Assembly (NCBI RefSeq): GCF_001039355.2
Contig: NW_019775574.1
Location: 203,058 to 263,842, forward strand
DNA length: 60,785 nt
DNA from: Lingula anatina
Taxonomy: Eukaryota > Brachiopoda > Lingulata > Lingulida > Lingulidae
Reading direction: 5' to 3'
The position numbers and the translations under genes are program-made. Shown one piece after another: positions 14,345 to 26,000 of this stretch. Under the pieces are notes generated by a model, which saw only the letters and a program-made list of their open reading frames with translations, ran no database searches and was not told the origin of the DNA. How positions within the stretch are numbered: position 1 is the first letter of the stretch; each line of letters begins with the position of its first letter.

Positions 14345-14626
14345 CAGTGGCGGATTTAGAGGGGGGAAAGGGGGTGTCAGGGGGGTCCCCTTCAGTCCCC
14401 TTCAGTTTCTGAAAAATTTATCACACCAAAATTCCCCTCTTGAAATTAAGATTTTGACTAGCTAAATCATAGTTCTAAACCGTACTGTTTGCTCTCCAAA
14501 ACACCAACAAAATTTTCGGGGCCCTGAGCAGGCCTAGAACCTCACAACAAGGAGGCGATGGTCGGCTTTGCATCCGAGGCCTGTCGTTCCGGACCCCCCT
14601 TCAAATAAATCCTGGATCCGCTTTTG
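14345..14626. mobile_element. hAT-like non-autonomous element, second family
   Basis: It begins CAGTGGCGGATTTAG and ends CTGGATCCGCTTTTG, so the ends are imperfect inverted repeats sharing GGCGGATyyAG with the element at 8780-8954. The interior is GC-rich and carries CCCCTTCAG twice in tandem. There is no coding sequence. Confidence 0.55.
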
Positions 14627-15406
14627 CAAAGTGCGGTTATTACATAGACACAACTCCTTTACCTGAAGTTAGTCGTTTACTTTGGATTGACATTTGTCTT
14701 TTGATGTCCAGGAATAATATCTAACACTTTCTTGAGGGATGCCATTAATACAATCAAAACATGCCCTTGCCTTTCAACTAATTTTAAAAGCGGACAATAA
14801 AGTGCCTCATTTCCAGTTAGCTAGAACCCATCAGACTAACAATAGAAGCCTTATTTTATGGACATTTAGAAGAAGCTATCACTTATCAGATCAGCAAGGT
14901 TGAATCTCATTCAGTGATCAAAATCTTCAGATTAATGGTGTATTCATTGAAAGTATAACAATGATAAAACAATCGCAAAAAGACAAGAAATATTTTCTTC
15001 CTACCTGATTTTAGTGGCCCCTTACGTTCAGTTTTTCTTTACCTTCCGTTACCTCCCACCGCGGCGTGCAGAACTCCTGTCATAATTCTCAAAGAAAAAA
15101 AACAATCAGTAAGGAATCTGATAGACGGTTCAATGAAAACCCTTCATTAAAGATGAAATAAAGATGCAAATGTTTATATTTTAAATAAATAAAGCTAGAC
15201 AATATCTTAGAACGATAACAGATTATCATATTGATAGTATAAACACACACGTATATATTTGATAGGTATGGAGCTCTTACTGATTTTTTTCCATCCAGTA
15301 GCAAGTATCACAAATTCGTATTTGTTGCTCGTAAATTAATTTATTACTTACTTCTTTCTTCCTGTACTTCCTACATGTGATTCCAGGTAAGGTGTTTTGG
15401 TAGGAC

Positions 15407-15450
15407 TGTGTATGTGTGTGTGTGTGCGTGCGTGCGTGCTTGTGTGCTCG
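15407..15450. repeat. (TG)n microsatellite
   Basis: TG-rich repeat with CG interruptions, directly beside the pseudo-exon at 15462-15690 and possibly involved in its breakage. Confidence 0.85.
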
Positions 15451-15461
15451 TGCTCGTGTGC

Positions 15462-15690
15462 GATTAATTTTGATAAACTCCATTCCCACTGGAAAAGCGT
15501 AGCTTTCTCTGTCTCCTGCACCATACAGTAACATCATAAAAGTGAACGGTTTACTTCTACTGCTGCTGATAACATGCGACATGTTATCGCCAGTCACATT
15601 TATACAGCCTCCAACGAGATGGTTGCAGCAGGGTTATTTGCTATGCTAAATTTACTGAAGACACAGAAACCCCTTCTAGCACTAAAGATT
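15462..15690 (-). pseudogene. Decayed IgGFc-binding exon fragment
   Basis: Nearly identical to the 3' part of the second IgGFc-binding exon (about 20570-20815). The stretch ending [14 protein letters not shown] is shared residue for residue. Compared with that exon it has lost bases near 15622 (the part coding for AKNN and flanks) and again near 15645, which breaks the frame. The splice donor that follows the conserved end is replaced by the (TG)n tract. Upstream, similarity fades near 15690. It lies about 1.1 kb beyond the stop of the membrane-collagen gene on the same strand, so it is best read as a truncated tandem copy, not a functional exon. Confidence 0.8.
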
Positions 15691-16590
15691 ACCAAAATTA
15701 AATTTCCAAGAATTTATTATAAAAAGGTCGCTTGAATAGTTTTACATCTACAAATGTAAGTTTCAAACAGTTTACATACATTCTGTATTTCAGGCAAGAT
15801 TACAATTGTGACATCCTTTTACACAAGGTTTAGTTGAAAACACAGTTTACAGCAACTATTTCATAGACTATTCCTTGTTTAATTCTACGCGCAGTAAACA
15901 TGGTTTGAATTTTCCATCCTCGCAAAACAACATATTAATTAATTATCAAAAGTCAAACTCAACTACTAATTTAATTTCGCACAATTCTAAGAAGCAGCGA
16001 AAATTACATGAATAAACATCGGACACATGAAGGAGGTTCGTGACAAAATAATAAACAGAAGGTTTGTTCAAATAGTTGCACAATTAAGTGTGTCTAAGTT
16101 GCGTAATCCCGGTTTGCAAATATTTGATCTTTTAAACAGTACAGTGACCACCTGTTCTTGTCAAGACTTTAACTAAGTAATCATAGCTTATTCCACATGA
16201 ATGCTCATTCACAATCTTACTTAATCAACTTGAATGCGGGTTTGCCTCGTTTGAATTAAAAAGAAAAAACTAGATTAAAGAAATCTTAAGGAGTCCAAAT
16301 ATTATGCAACAACATATTTAAGGACAGGCATTTCTGACATAGGGCACTGTAGTGGATTGCTTATTCTTTTTCGTAAATGAGTGGGGAAAAAAGAAGGCCA
16401 AGTGACTTAAAAAAAAAAATAATAATAAAGAAAGCACTGTACAATATGTTAAATATGGCGCTTTACAAATATACTATTTGACTTCTACACTGTACTCCAA
16501 CTCATATTTTAAAAGTTTTCAAATCAGTTTAAACCAATTAATTGTGACAATTAATAAATGTGCCGTCTCGACCACCTAAATGTATCCGCG

Positions 16591-16593
<3 letters not shown>

Positions 16594-16648
<55 letters not shown>
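16594..16648. repeat. (TA)n microsatellite with (GA)n end
   Basis: About 27 TA units followed by a short GA run. It would fall in the 3' untranslated region of the membrane-collagen gene if the transcript extends that far. Confidence 0.95.
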
Positions 16649-16661
<13 letters not shown>

Positions 16662-16797
16662 TTGAATACATGTTATGGAAGCATTCTACAACTATGGCAC
16701 ACTACTTTTCAATTCTGTGCTGAAAATTTCAACGATTCTTCTTCAAAAGAGGGGGTAGAAATGCTATGGACATCAGTTTTCCTCGTGAGCAAGAGAG

Positions 16798-17096
16798 TTA
16801 ATTACAATCATTAGACTGTTCTTCTTCGTTCTTTATGTAGGCGTCATTTGTTTTGCCACGTAATGAAAAATCAATATCGCGAGGACTAAATGTCTCTATG
16901 GACGCAGAATCCATGATATCGTCTTCCTTTTTCTTTCTTCGCCTGTCTGTTTGCCATTTTCGGAAGTTCCATGCTATTACCAACACGAGCAGTATGGAAA
17001 GGACTGCTGTCCAAATAGTAAGTGAATTAAACTGGGTACTGGTTGTCTGTTGGGCCATTCGAATTACCTGTGGCCCTCCTTCTAAACCGGATGCGG
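16798..17096 (-). CDS. Exon 20: transmembrane helix and cytoplasmic tail
   Basis: The terminal coding exon begins AASGLEGG, then a Thr/Gln-rich stem, the hydrophobic helix [18 protein letters not shown], a strongly basic stop-transfer segment ([12 protein letters not shown]) and an acidic tail ending SNDCN before TAA. A type I topology follows: collagen and IgGFc domains outside, about 50 residues inside. I see no recognised signalling motif in the tail. Confidence 0.85.
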
Positions 17097-20000
17097 CTTA
17101 AAATAAAGTGGTGGTTACAATCAAAGAATTATATCTCATTTACATCCCTGTTACTATATAGAATATAATACACTGAAATTAATATTAAATTAATTTGTGG
17201 TGATAGCAGTACACAAACGTCAGATGGACTTTATATTTTCTATAAAACTGACTATAAGTCACAATTTTCTTTCCTTTCTGCCTACGTTTCTAATGCCATT
17301 TCTTCAAATGTATATTAAATTTTAGTACAATTTAATAATTCTTTAGCAGAATGAGCGTGGCATTCAATTTTCTTTCCTTATTAGCAAAAGACGTAGGTTA
17401 AATCGTTGACATCAGGCAAATTTAGCCGAACAAACAAACAGCTTCAAGGGTTTCAGGACAATCCCCCCTCCCCCAATGAATATTTATTTGTATAAAAATA
17501 TAAATGAAAAAGCAAAAAGTTCGAATCTTTTCATCCATTTAATGAATATTTCTTAGTGTGATGATGCAACTCGAGGATAGAAAATGTTAATTTCATTTAA
17601 CAAATTATTTTCATGGAGTACAAGTAAACAAAAATTTTAGAAATAGAAGTATAGAAAATTTAATTTAAAATCTGATCAAAGTATATCACCTAGTAAAAGT
17701 GGGGTAAACAGATGATCTCATTCATTCAGGTAACACTTTGATGATATAACTGTTACTTTTCTTGTTTCATTAATCCACCCTTGATTAAAGTAAGCCTTGA
17801 ATCAAGGTTCATCTCTAGGGAAAGGTACGATGAACAAATTTTTCTCGCTTATCTAGGCATCCCTTTGATTATTTGCATCACTTTTAACTGCTTGACTTCT
17901 ACCCACTACCCACCACACTGAAAATATTCATATCTATTTACGTAACGTCTGTTGTTTATAAACGTTCGTCTGTTTTCCCCACCTTTACCTGGAGGATAGG
18001 TGGTTATACTTTGATTAGATATTTAATAATACTTTCTGTACTTGTACTTAATAAAAAAACGAATTTGTTATAAACTAATTTGTTTAATGATGAAGTTCTA
18101 TTATCACACTGTAAAAATATTATTAAAATGAATGAAATGTTTTGAACTTAACACAAATTAATATTTGCATATAAATGTATATTTTTGGTGGTGGTGGTGG
18201 TGGTGGGGGGGGGGGGGGTCCTCTGTGGGAATTGTCCGGGGGTGTTCTAGTATCAACCTCAAGCCACATCGTAATCTCTTATACTCTGTTGGTGACTCAA
18301 GGGATATCCAGCACAGCGCCTCATGGCAACACTAAATGAAAGTAAAGACTTGCTTACCTGGTGAAGGTGGAATAGCATCGCGAACGCAGTAAAAGCTGCC
18401 AATTGTGTTTACGCAGTCACGGTTATTGTCACAAATGTTACTTCCTATCGCCGTCTCACACTCGTTAATATCTGGAAAAAAAACGAAAACGTGTTGTGTT
18501 ATGTTTGTACTTGTGTCCATATCAAACTGGAGATTTTTTTCTCCTCTCAAACTAAAACGAGAATGTAACTTTTGATCTTCCTCGTGTGCTACTGCTGATA
18601 ACTATACGCGAGCCAAGAACAACTAGAGATCATATCGGAAAAAGATGACCCATGGATCAATACTTCCACTGACGTTTGCTGAAGATTGACCGGCTTCGGC
18701 CCTATCATACATATGTGATGTTTATCCTTGTTAAAAAACTAGATCTTTTTCTCGTGTTATCCATTAATTGAAGTAATGCAGTAACAGTTATTCTATCCAG
18801 AGTTATACATTGTGCATCTTTTTAAAACGGCCGATTCCTAATGGTGCTAACCACAGTTAATTTCAATGGGCTTCAAAACACTTGAGTGAACGTATGCACG
18901 TTTATCTTTTCAGCTCTCAGGGCATCTCATAAAACGCTCACACACGTTATCTTATCACAAATTGGTGCATGTAAAATAATATCGCCGATAAATACAAAAA
19001 TAATAGATAAATAAATTAATAAAAACTTACCCAAACACTCATGGCTGTCGTCGGACAATCTATATCCATCAAAGCAGCTACAGTTATAGCCACGTCTGTT
19101 AAAACCGAGTCCAACCTGAGTATTTGTGCACGTGTGAGCACAGCCTCCGTTGTCTATTGCACACTCGTTGGTATCTACGAATAACAATAAAAATTGATAC
19201 ATGGTAGCCACGGCCAAATTTTTGTAAGTTTACTTTTTCATATATCTAAGGACAGAGAGTTCATTACAGAATTAGAGGGGAGTTACACTTTAGAACCTTA
19301 TACAATACAAATTAATGATTAAAATATTGCTTGGTGATAACAGAAAAGTTTTGATAAAACGAAACCTACCTATGCAGTTTGTTTTATTCAGTGGAACGCG
19401 AACGCTTCCAACTTGACAATAACAATACACTATTCCACAGCACGGCGAGTAGCACTCCACATTTTCAGCTGAAAATATAACGTCATATATGTATTAAATA
19501 AACAAAAATAAAAAAGGTTAATGGCAGACTAGTATGTTGCACGTTACGGACCATCAGAAGGAAACCAAAACAGTTCAGCACTGTTACTCATTTTATTTTT
19601 CACCGATGAAAACATCAGCGGTCTTGTTGATATGTTTACAATTTCCTCTATGTTGGTAAAGGTTATTGTTATTAGCACACCATCGCCAGTTTATCACCGG
19701 ACATATGTTTAAAAATATACTACACAGAGAAAAAAAAGCAAAATTTAGACAGGTAGATTTGAATGTTAAATCGACTGTCCCTCTTTCCACTTTGAAAGCT
19801 CATGGAAATTACCTATGCAGCAGTCTCCACTGTATGGCATCATAACACCGCCACCAACGTCACACGAACAGCACTCTCCAACCACATTGGTACGGCAGAC
19901 TGGAACGTGACATTGGGGAATTAAAGAGTTTGCCAGTACAATAAAGTTTACCAGTTGGAATAAAATAAGTCACAGTAGATAAATCCAGAAAATGCCTTTC

Positions 20001-23000
20001 TAATTACTTTCCTTGATGAAATGGGATGTTGGGGTTTGAAATATACCATACTTCCCCATATTAAATTTACTTAATTAGTAAAACAAAAGTATATCTACAT
20101 TTGACTTGAAACAGATAACAGGTGATACAGATTGAATTTGTTACTGACATACAGGTTTCTAATTCAATTAAACAAAATTCGGTTACCTGGAGGAGAAGGC
20201 TGCAGGGACAAGGATATGAAGTTAAAAAAGAAAATTAATAAACATTCATTATGAAAATTAGAGAACAAACATCGATATACATTGTGCCTTTTTCAAATTA
20301 CTTAAAAAGATAAGATACTTGAAAAACACACTAAAATGATAGGTTCAGAAGTTTTTTGTGGTTTTCATATTGAAAAATTACTGCGATTAGGGTTATTTAC
20401 ATTCGCCAAAGCATGCTTGAATCAAGTTACCAATTGTAAGCATGTATTTATAGCACGCATCATCCTAGCATGTAACTACTGTCGTTTAAATACATATTAT
20501 TATCAAAATTATTATTATTATGTTGAGAGAGAGAACCCTCATGAGACAAATCTATTTCCTTACCGGATTTATTTTGATTAATTTCATCCCCACTGGAAAA
20601 GCGTAGCTTTCTCTGTCTCCTGCACCATACAGTAACATCATGAAAGTGAACGGTTCACTTCTACTGCTGCTGATAACATGCGGCATGTTCTCACCAGTCA
20701 CATTTATATAGCCTCCGACGAGATTGTTTTTCGCTGTTGCAGCAGGGTTATTTGCAATGCTCAACCAATTTACTGAAGTCACAGCAACACCGTCCAGCAG
20801 TAGATCATTTTTATACATGTCCTCTATGACAATGAGCGCAAAATGTCGGAAGGGCTCGTTACCCAAAATAATAGCACTTTGCGAACTTGGCAGTGAGAAG
20901 TGATAATCTCGGCTGTATTGCTCCACAGGAGGTATCAGGACCATAGCTGGGTCAGCCACTTCGCCGTCCGATGCCGTTAACTGACTTGTAACGAACTGCA
21001 TTACCAAAATTGGCTTGTTGGACACAATGCGGTAGCGGTCAGTAGATTTGAAATTGACGATATCCTGTATAGAACCACCAGCATTAGCTATAGTGTACGT
21101 CCATTTGGTCCCGTTGCTGCTGGTTACAGAAATAGTTGTGCTTTCAAGACTAGCAACAAATCGGAAGTAATCTCCAACTGTTCTATCCGGGATTGGAACT
21201 GTTGCAAAATCTCGTCCCCATGATTGCACTGGTGGAATTTGTTCGACAAGATGGTCCCTTGAGGCTCTTGTTTTAGGAATTGCTGTTCGACCGTTCCCAC
21301 TAAATACAGACACCGGTTCCTGGCTATTAATAAAAGTTCCTGTCAGATCATAGCCACTCTCTATATGTGCTGTTTGGAATTTTTGCAGGGTTATATTAAT
21401 AGTTTCGCCACTTCCGTACTGGAAACCATTGAAACTGATTGGTCCACCCAGAGTGGGTAATTTGATGAGGACAATATTATTGTCTGACGGAGAGACAACT
21501 CCAATTAAAGATACTGAAGCAGATTCTTCATCATAGGGAGGGTAGGACACAGCGTAATATCTCACACCCAAACCATCAACCGGAAGAGCTAAATAACCAT
21601 CAGTAGAATAGGACTTTTTGTTAACAGGGTAGACAATGATAGGGTTCGAACTATTTAGTTCTATGCCATTCATGGACATTCCTGTTCCAGTTGTCAACAG
21701 CCCTCTTCCTGAGAGATCAATTCTTCTAACGGCACCGGGGTTTATGGTATAGTCGAAAGATACCTTCACCCCGCTGGTATCGTAATAGGTTACTGTTACC
21801 ACAACAGTTTGATTAACATCTTGTTTGCCGGCGGTAACAAACATCTCCTGGGTGGCTGTATTGTCCGGACTGTCATTTACTATGTTGTTAAGGTACATAA
21901 GCATATACACATTGCCCTCTGCGTCGATGATGTCTGGATGTAATGAAATGTAACCATCAGTTAAAATTTACTTACAGCACAAAATGACCGTGTCAAAGAA
22001 CAATGTCACATTGACTATTTAAGACGACAACCTTCTCCAGTAAATGAAAGATGTTGGATATGACATAATTTAAAACATATGAAAAACAAGAACCTAAATT
22101 GCCTTAAAATTGGAACTAACCTGTAGAATCCGCTGTCTGTCTTTTCTTCCTTGATCCTGAAAAAACAACTTTGTTAAATCTTATCGATTTAAGTAAAAAA
22201 TAATATAAATCGGCGAGATCACACCTGGCGTTGGATTATCTTTATATAAGTTGACGGATAACTATAAACTGTCACACAACGAGTCACTAAATCGGGTGTT
22301 TAAGTAAATAGTACATAATTCAACTTAGCGACAGTGGGACAAAATAAATGAAATCAATTATCTTAACTTAGACAAAATTGAATATGAAACAAACTGTAGC
22401 ATGCTTCTTCATATGCTTCAGAAATAAAATTATACCTGCAAATCCAAATGTAATGAAAATGTACCATATATATATATATATATATCTTACCTGTGACAAG
22501 ACATTGGGAAATATCTGCCAATTGACTATGCACTACCAGATTTTCTTTTTCTAGTTCATACCCATCGTAGCAGCAGCAGTAGTAACTCCCAATTGTATTG
22601 ATGCACAGCTGACTACAGTTACCATTATTAAAGTTACACTCGTCGACATCTGAAATAGACACACACCTGACTAAGTTACTGAAGGGAGATGGACAGATAA
22701 CACATTTTTTTGCTATATGTTTCAGCTCAGTATTGTTATTTTTCAGCACTGCTTTTTAAATTAATCAAGGGGAGAGTGACCTTTATCTGTGTATTAACCA
22801 TCCATTGATAGTTGATGCAGCATAATTTGTACACGAAAAGCTTTCGTTATCACTTTTTTAAAATATTTCACCAAGTCTGTATTCCCCTAACATCGGAAGG
22901 ACATCCTTACCGGTTACTCCTGTAAAAGAACAAGAAAAATAGGTAGCATGCTAAGAACAAAGTAAGAATTAAGTGCACTTAATATTATCTACTTAAAAGA

Positions 23001-26000
23001 GCTCCGTGTATTGTTTTGAATTGAAATCATAGCATATGCAGATTATACAGTTTCGTGCGTTCAGAAGACCAAAACCGTACGATGTTATGTTGAATATATA
23101 TATATATATATATTAAAAATAATTTACCTGGTGGCCCTTGTGGCCCAACATCTCCCTTCAGTCCTCTTGTACCATTAAAACCAGGTTCACCTTTTGGCCC
23201 TTGAGCACCTGGTTCACCTTTGTTCCCTTGAGGTCCAGTGGGGCCACTTGATCCTGTAGCACCAGTTAATCCAGTATCTCCTTTAGATCCCAATGCTCCT
23301 TTTTCTCCCTTTTCTCCTGCATTACCTTTAAGTCCAGTTGGTCCAACCAATCCCCGCTCGCCCTTCTGGCCGAGCGCCCCTTTCTCTCCTGTTGGACCCA
23401 TAGGTCCAGTCGAACCAGTTGCGCCCACTGCACCTTGGGGTCCTGATACTCCTGTTGCACCCACCTCCCCCTTGACCCCAACTTCGCCCTTTGAACCTTT
23501 GTTTCCAGTTGCACCCTGTGGACCAGTTGCTCCTGTTGCTCCAACACCACCAACTTCACCTTTCTGGCCTGTTGCTCCAGTTGGGCCAGCTGAGCCAGGG
23601 ACTCCTTTTTGTCCTGGTGGTCCACCGATGCCTTGTGGTCCAGTAGCTCCAACTGGTCCCGTAGCTCCCCGGTCACCCTTTTGACCAAAAGGACCTGTTG
23701 GTCCAGTAGAGCCCGTCGACCCGAGATCTCCTTTGGAACCCTTTTCTCCGATTTCTCCTTTAGCGCCTTAACGTAAAAGAAGAATCTAGTCAACTCGATG
23801 ACACATTCACTTAAACGCAATAATATTTATGTCTAATGTAAGGAATATTTACTGTTATCTTGTGCTTATTGTTTATTCTTCGTACATCATTAAACTCATC
23901 TTAAAACGATCATCTTAAAACTGCTGCACGGAAATATAACTTACCAACATTTCCTTTCAGGCCTTTTATCCCAGAGACACCTTGTTCACCCTTGACCCCT
24001 GTAGGTCCTGCGGGTCCCATAGACCCTGTGCCTCCAGTAGGTCCAATGGGCCCCGTACTTCCAACTGGACCTGTGGATCCTGTCGCACCTGTCGGGCCAA
24101 CAGATCCAGTGGAACCGACTGGACCTATCGGTCCCGAATTCCCCTGATCTCCTTTATTTCCTTGTTCACCCTTTGGTCCCTGTGGTCCTGTACCTCCCGT
24201 TGGTCCCGATGGACCAGTTGCCCCTAATATGGAATGATCAGAATCCGTTTTAAACAGCATCAGCTAATGTATATGATATGTTAGAGAGTTCCTCCCATAA
24301 ATAACGCGCGTAAATATACCGCAATACTCAAACATGGCTAAAATTCATAAAGTGCTCACAACACAATAATTAAAGCATTACCTGTATTTCCCACGGGGCC
24401 TGTTGCTCCAACAGGACCTGTTGCACCTGTCGAACCAGTGTTTCCTATCTCTCCTTTGCTCCCTTTTTCTCCTACTTCACCCTTTGGTCCTCGTAGGCCC
24501 TGTTCTCCTTTGGCGCCTGTTATCCCCGATATACCTTGCACACCCTTTTCACCAGTCTCTCCTTTCTGCCCTGTTGCGCCAGTAGCACCCATGGGTCCAA
24601 CATCACCTTTGCTTCCTTTATCGCCAACGGCTCCTTTTGGTCCAGTGGACCCAATGACACCTTTCTCTCCCTTTGTACCAGTAGGTCCTGTCGCACCAAC
24701 AGGTCCAGTGGATCCAGTTGCCCCTACATTCCCCTTAGGTCCAATAGGTCCTGTTACACCAGTTGGGCCAACTGACCCCGTATTTCCTTGTTCCCCTTTT
24801 TGCCCAGTGGGTCCGATAACGCCCTTTTCGCCTTGGTTTCCTTTAGAACCGGTAATGCCTGAAATTCCTTGAATCCCCTTTTCACCTAAGTGAGAAAATT
24901 TGACAATAACAATGCTGACCATAAGTAACAGTGCCAAAGCATATAGAAGTTTTAAAAATCTACACAATATTTTTGTTTTTCACGTTACAGAAATATTTGC
25001 TTATAAGTATCAATATATTTTATCACGAAGAATGTAGTACTTTTGACATTTCAAAATTTATAATTATCCAGTTTATTGTTCAACAAGAAGAGTACTGGCT
25101 AAAAGACGTCTGGATACCTTTTGGTCCTTGGGGACCAGTGGCACCTTCAGGTCCAGTGGCTCCAGTATTGCCGTTATTGCCTTTAGGACCCATCGGGCCT
25201 GTATTACCAATCAGTCCAGTTTCACCTGTGGCACCTACAGCACCCTTCGGGCCAGTGGGACCTACGTTTCCAACATCTCCCTTTGGTCCTTGTTGTCCAG
25301 TGGCTCCAGTTGCACCTACTGGCCCTGTTGCACCAGTGCTTCCAACTGGACCTGTACTGCCAACAGCCCCCTTTTCACCTATCTCGCCCTTTGGACCAGA
25401 GTTGCCCTGTGGCCCAGTAGTGCCTAATCATTAAATTTTTTCAAAAACTCAGGCTTATGTTATATATATAAATTGCAATGATTCATATAAACGAAAAATA
25501 AATTATGCCTAAAATAAGCATTTAAAATTGATTCCATTAAGGGTTAGCATTTAATATATAAGTCTCTAGATATCAAACCCGTTATATCTAGCTTAGCTAG
25601 TTAATGCACTTGCCTGTGGATCCCACGGGGCCAGTTGGACCAGTACTGCCTACATTCCCTGTTTCACCCTTCTGACCCTTTGGACCTGTTACACCCGTTG
25701 ATCCTGTTAAACCTTGGAGGCCTGTATTTCCAGTGGCACCCACCGGTCCAGTCACCCCTGTTGGCCCTGTATTTCCATTAAAACCTGTGGCTCCAGTTGC
25801 TCCAACATTTCCCTTGGGACCCATGGGGCCACTGTTGCCTATTTCACCTTTATCGCCTTTATTTCCCTGTGGACCAGTGACACCAGTTGCACCGACAGGA
25901 CCAGTTGTACCAGTTGCTCCTGTCAGACCTTGTGCACCTCTTTCTCCTTTGTTTCCTTTACCACCCGTGGCACCTACAGGACCAGTGGCACCAACAGGTC

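Noticed and set aside
16560-16814. Tyr-Ile repeat open frame
   Set aside because: Translation of the (TA)n microsatellite, antisense to the last exon.
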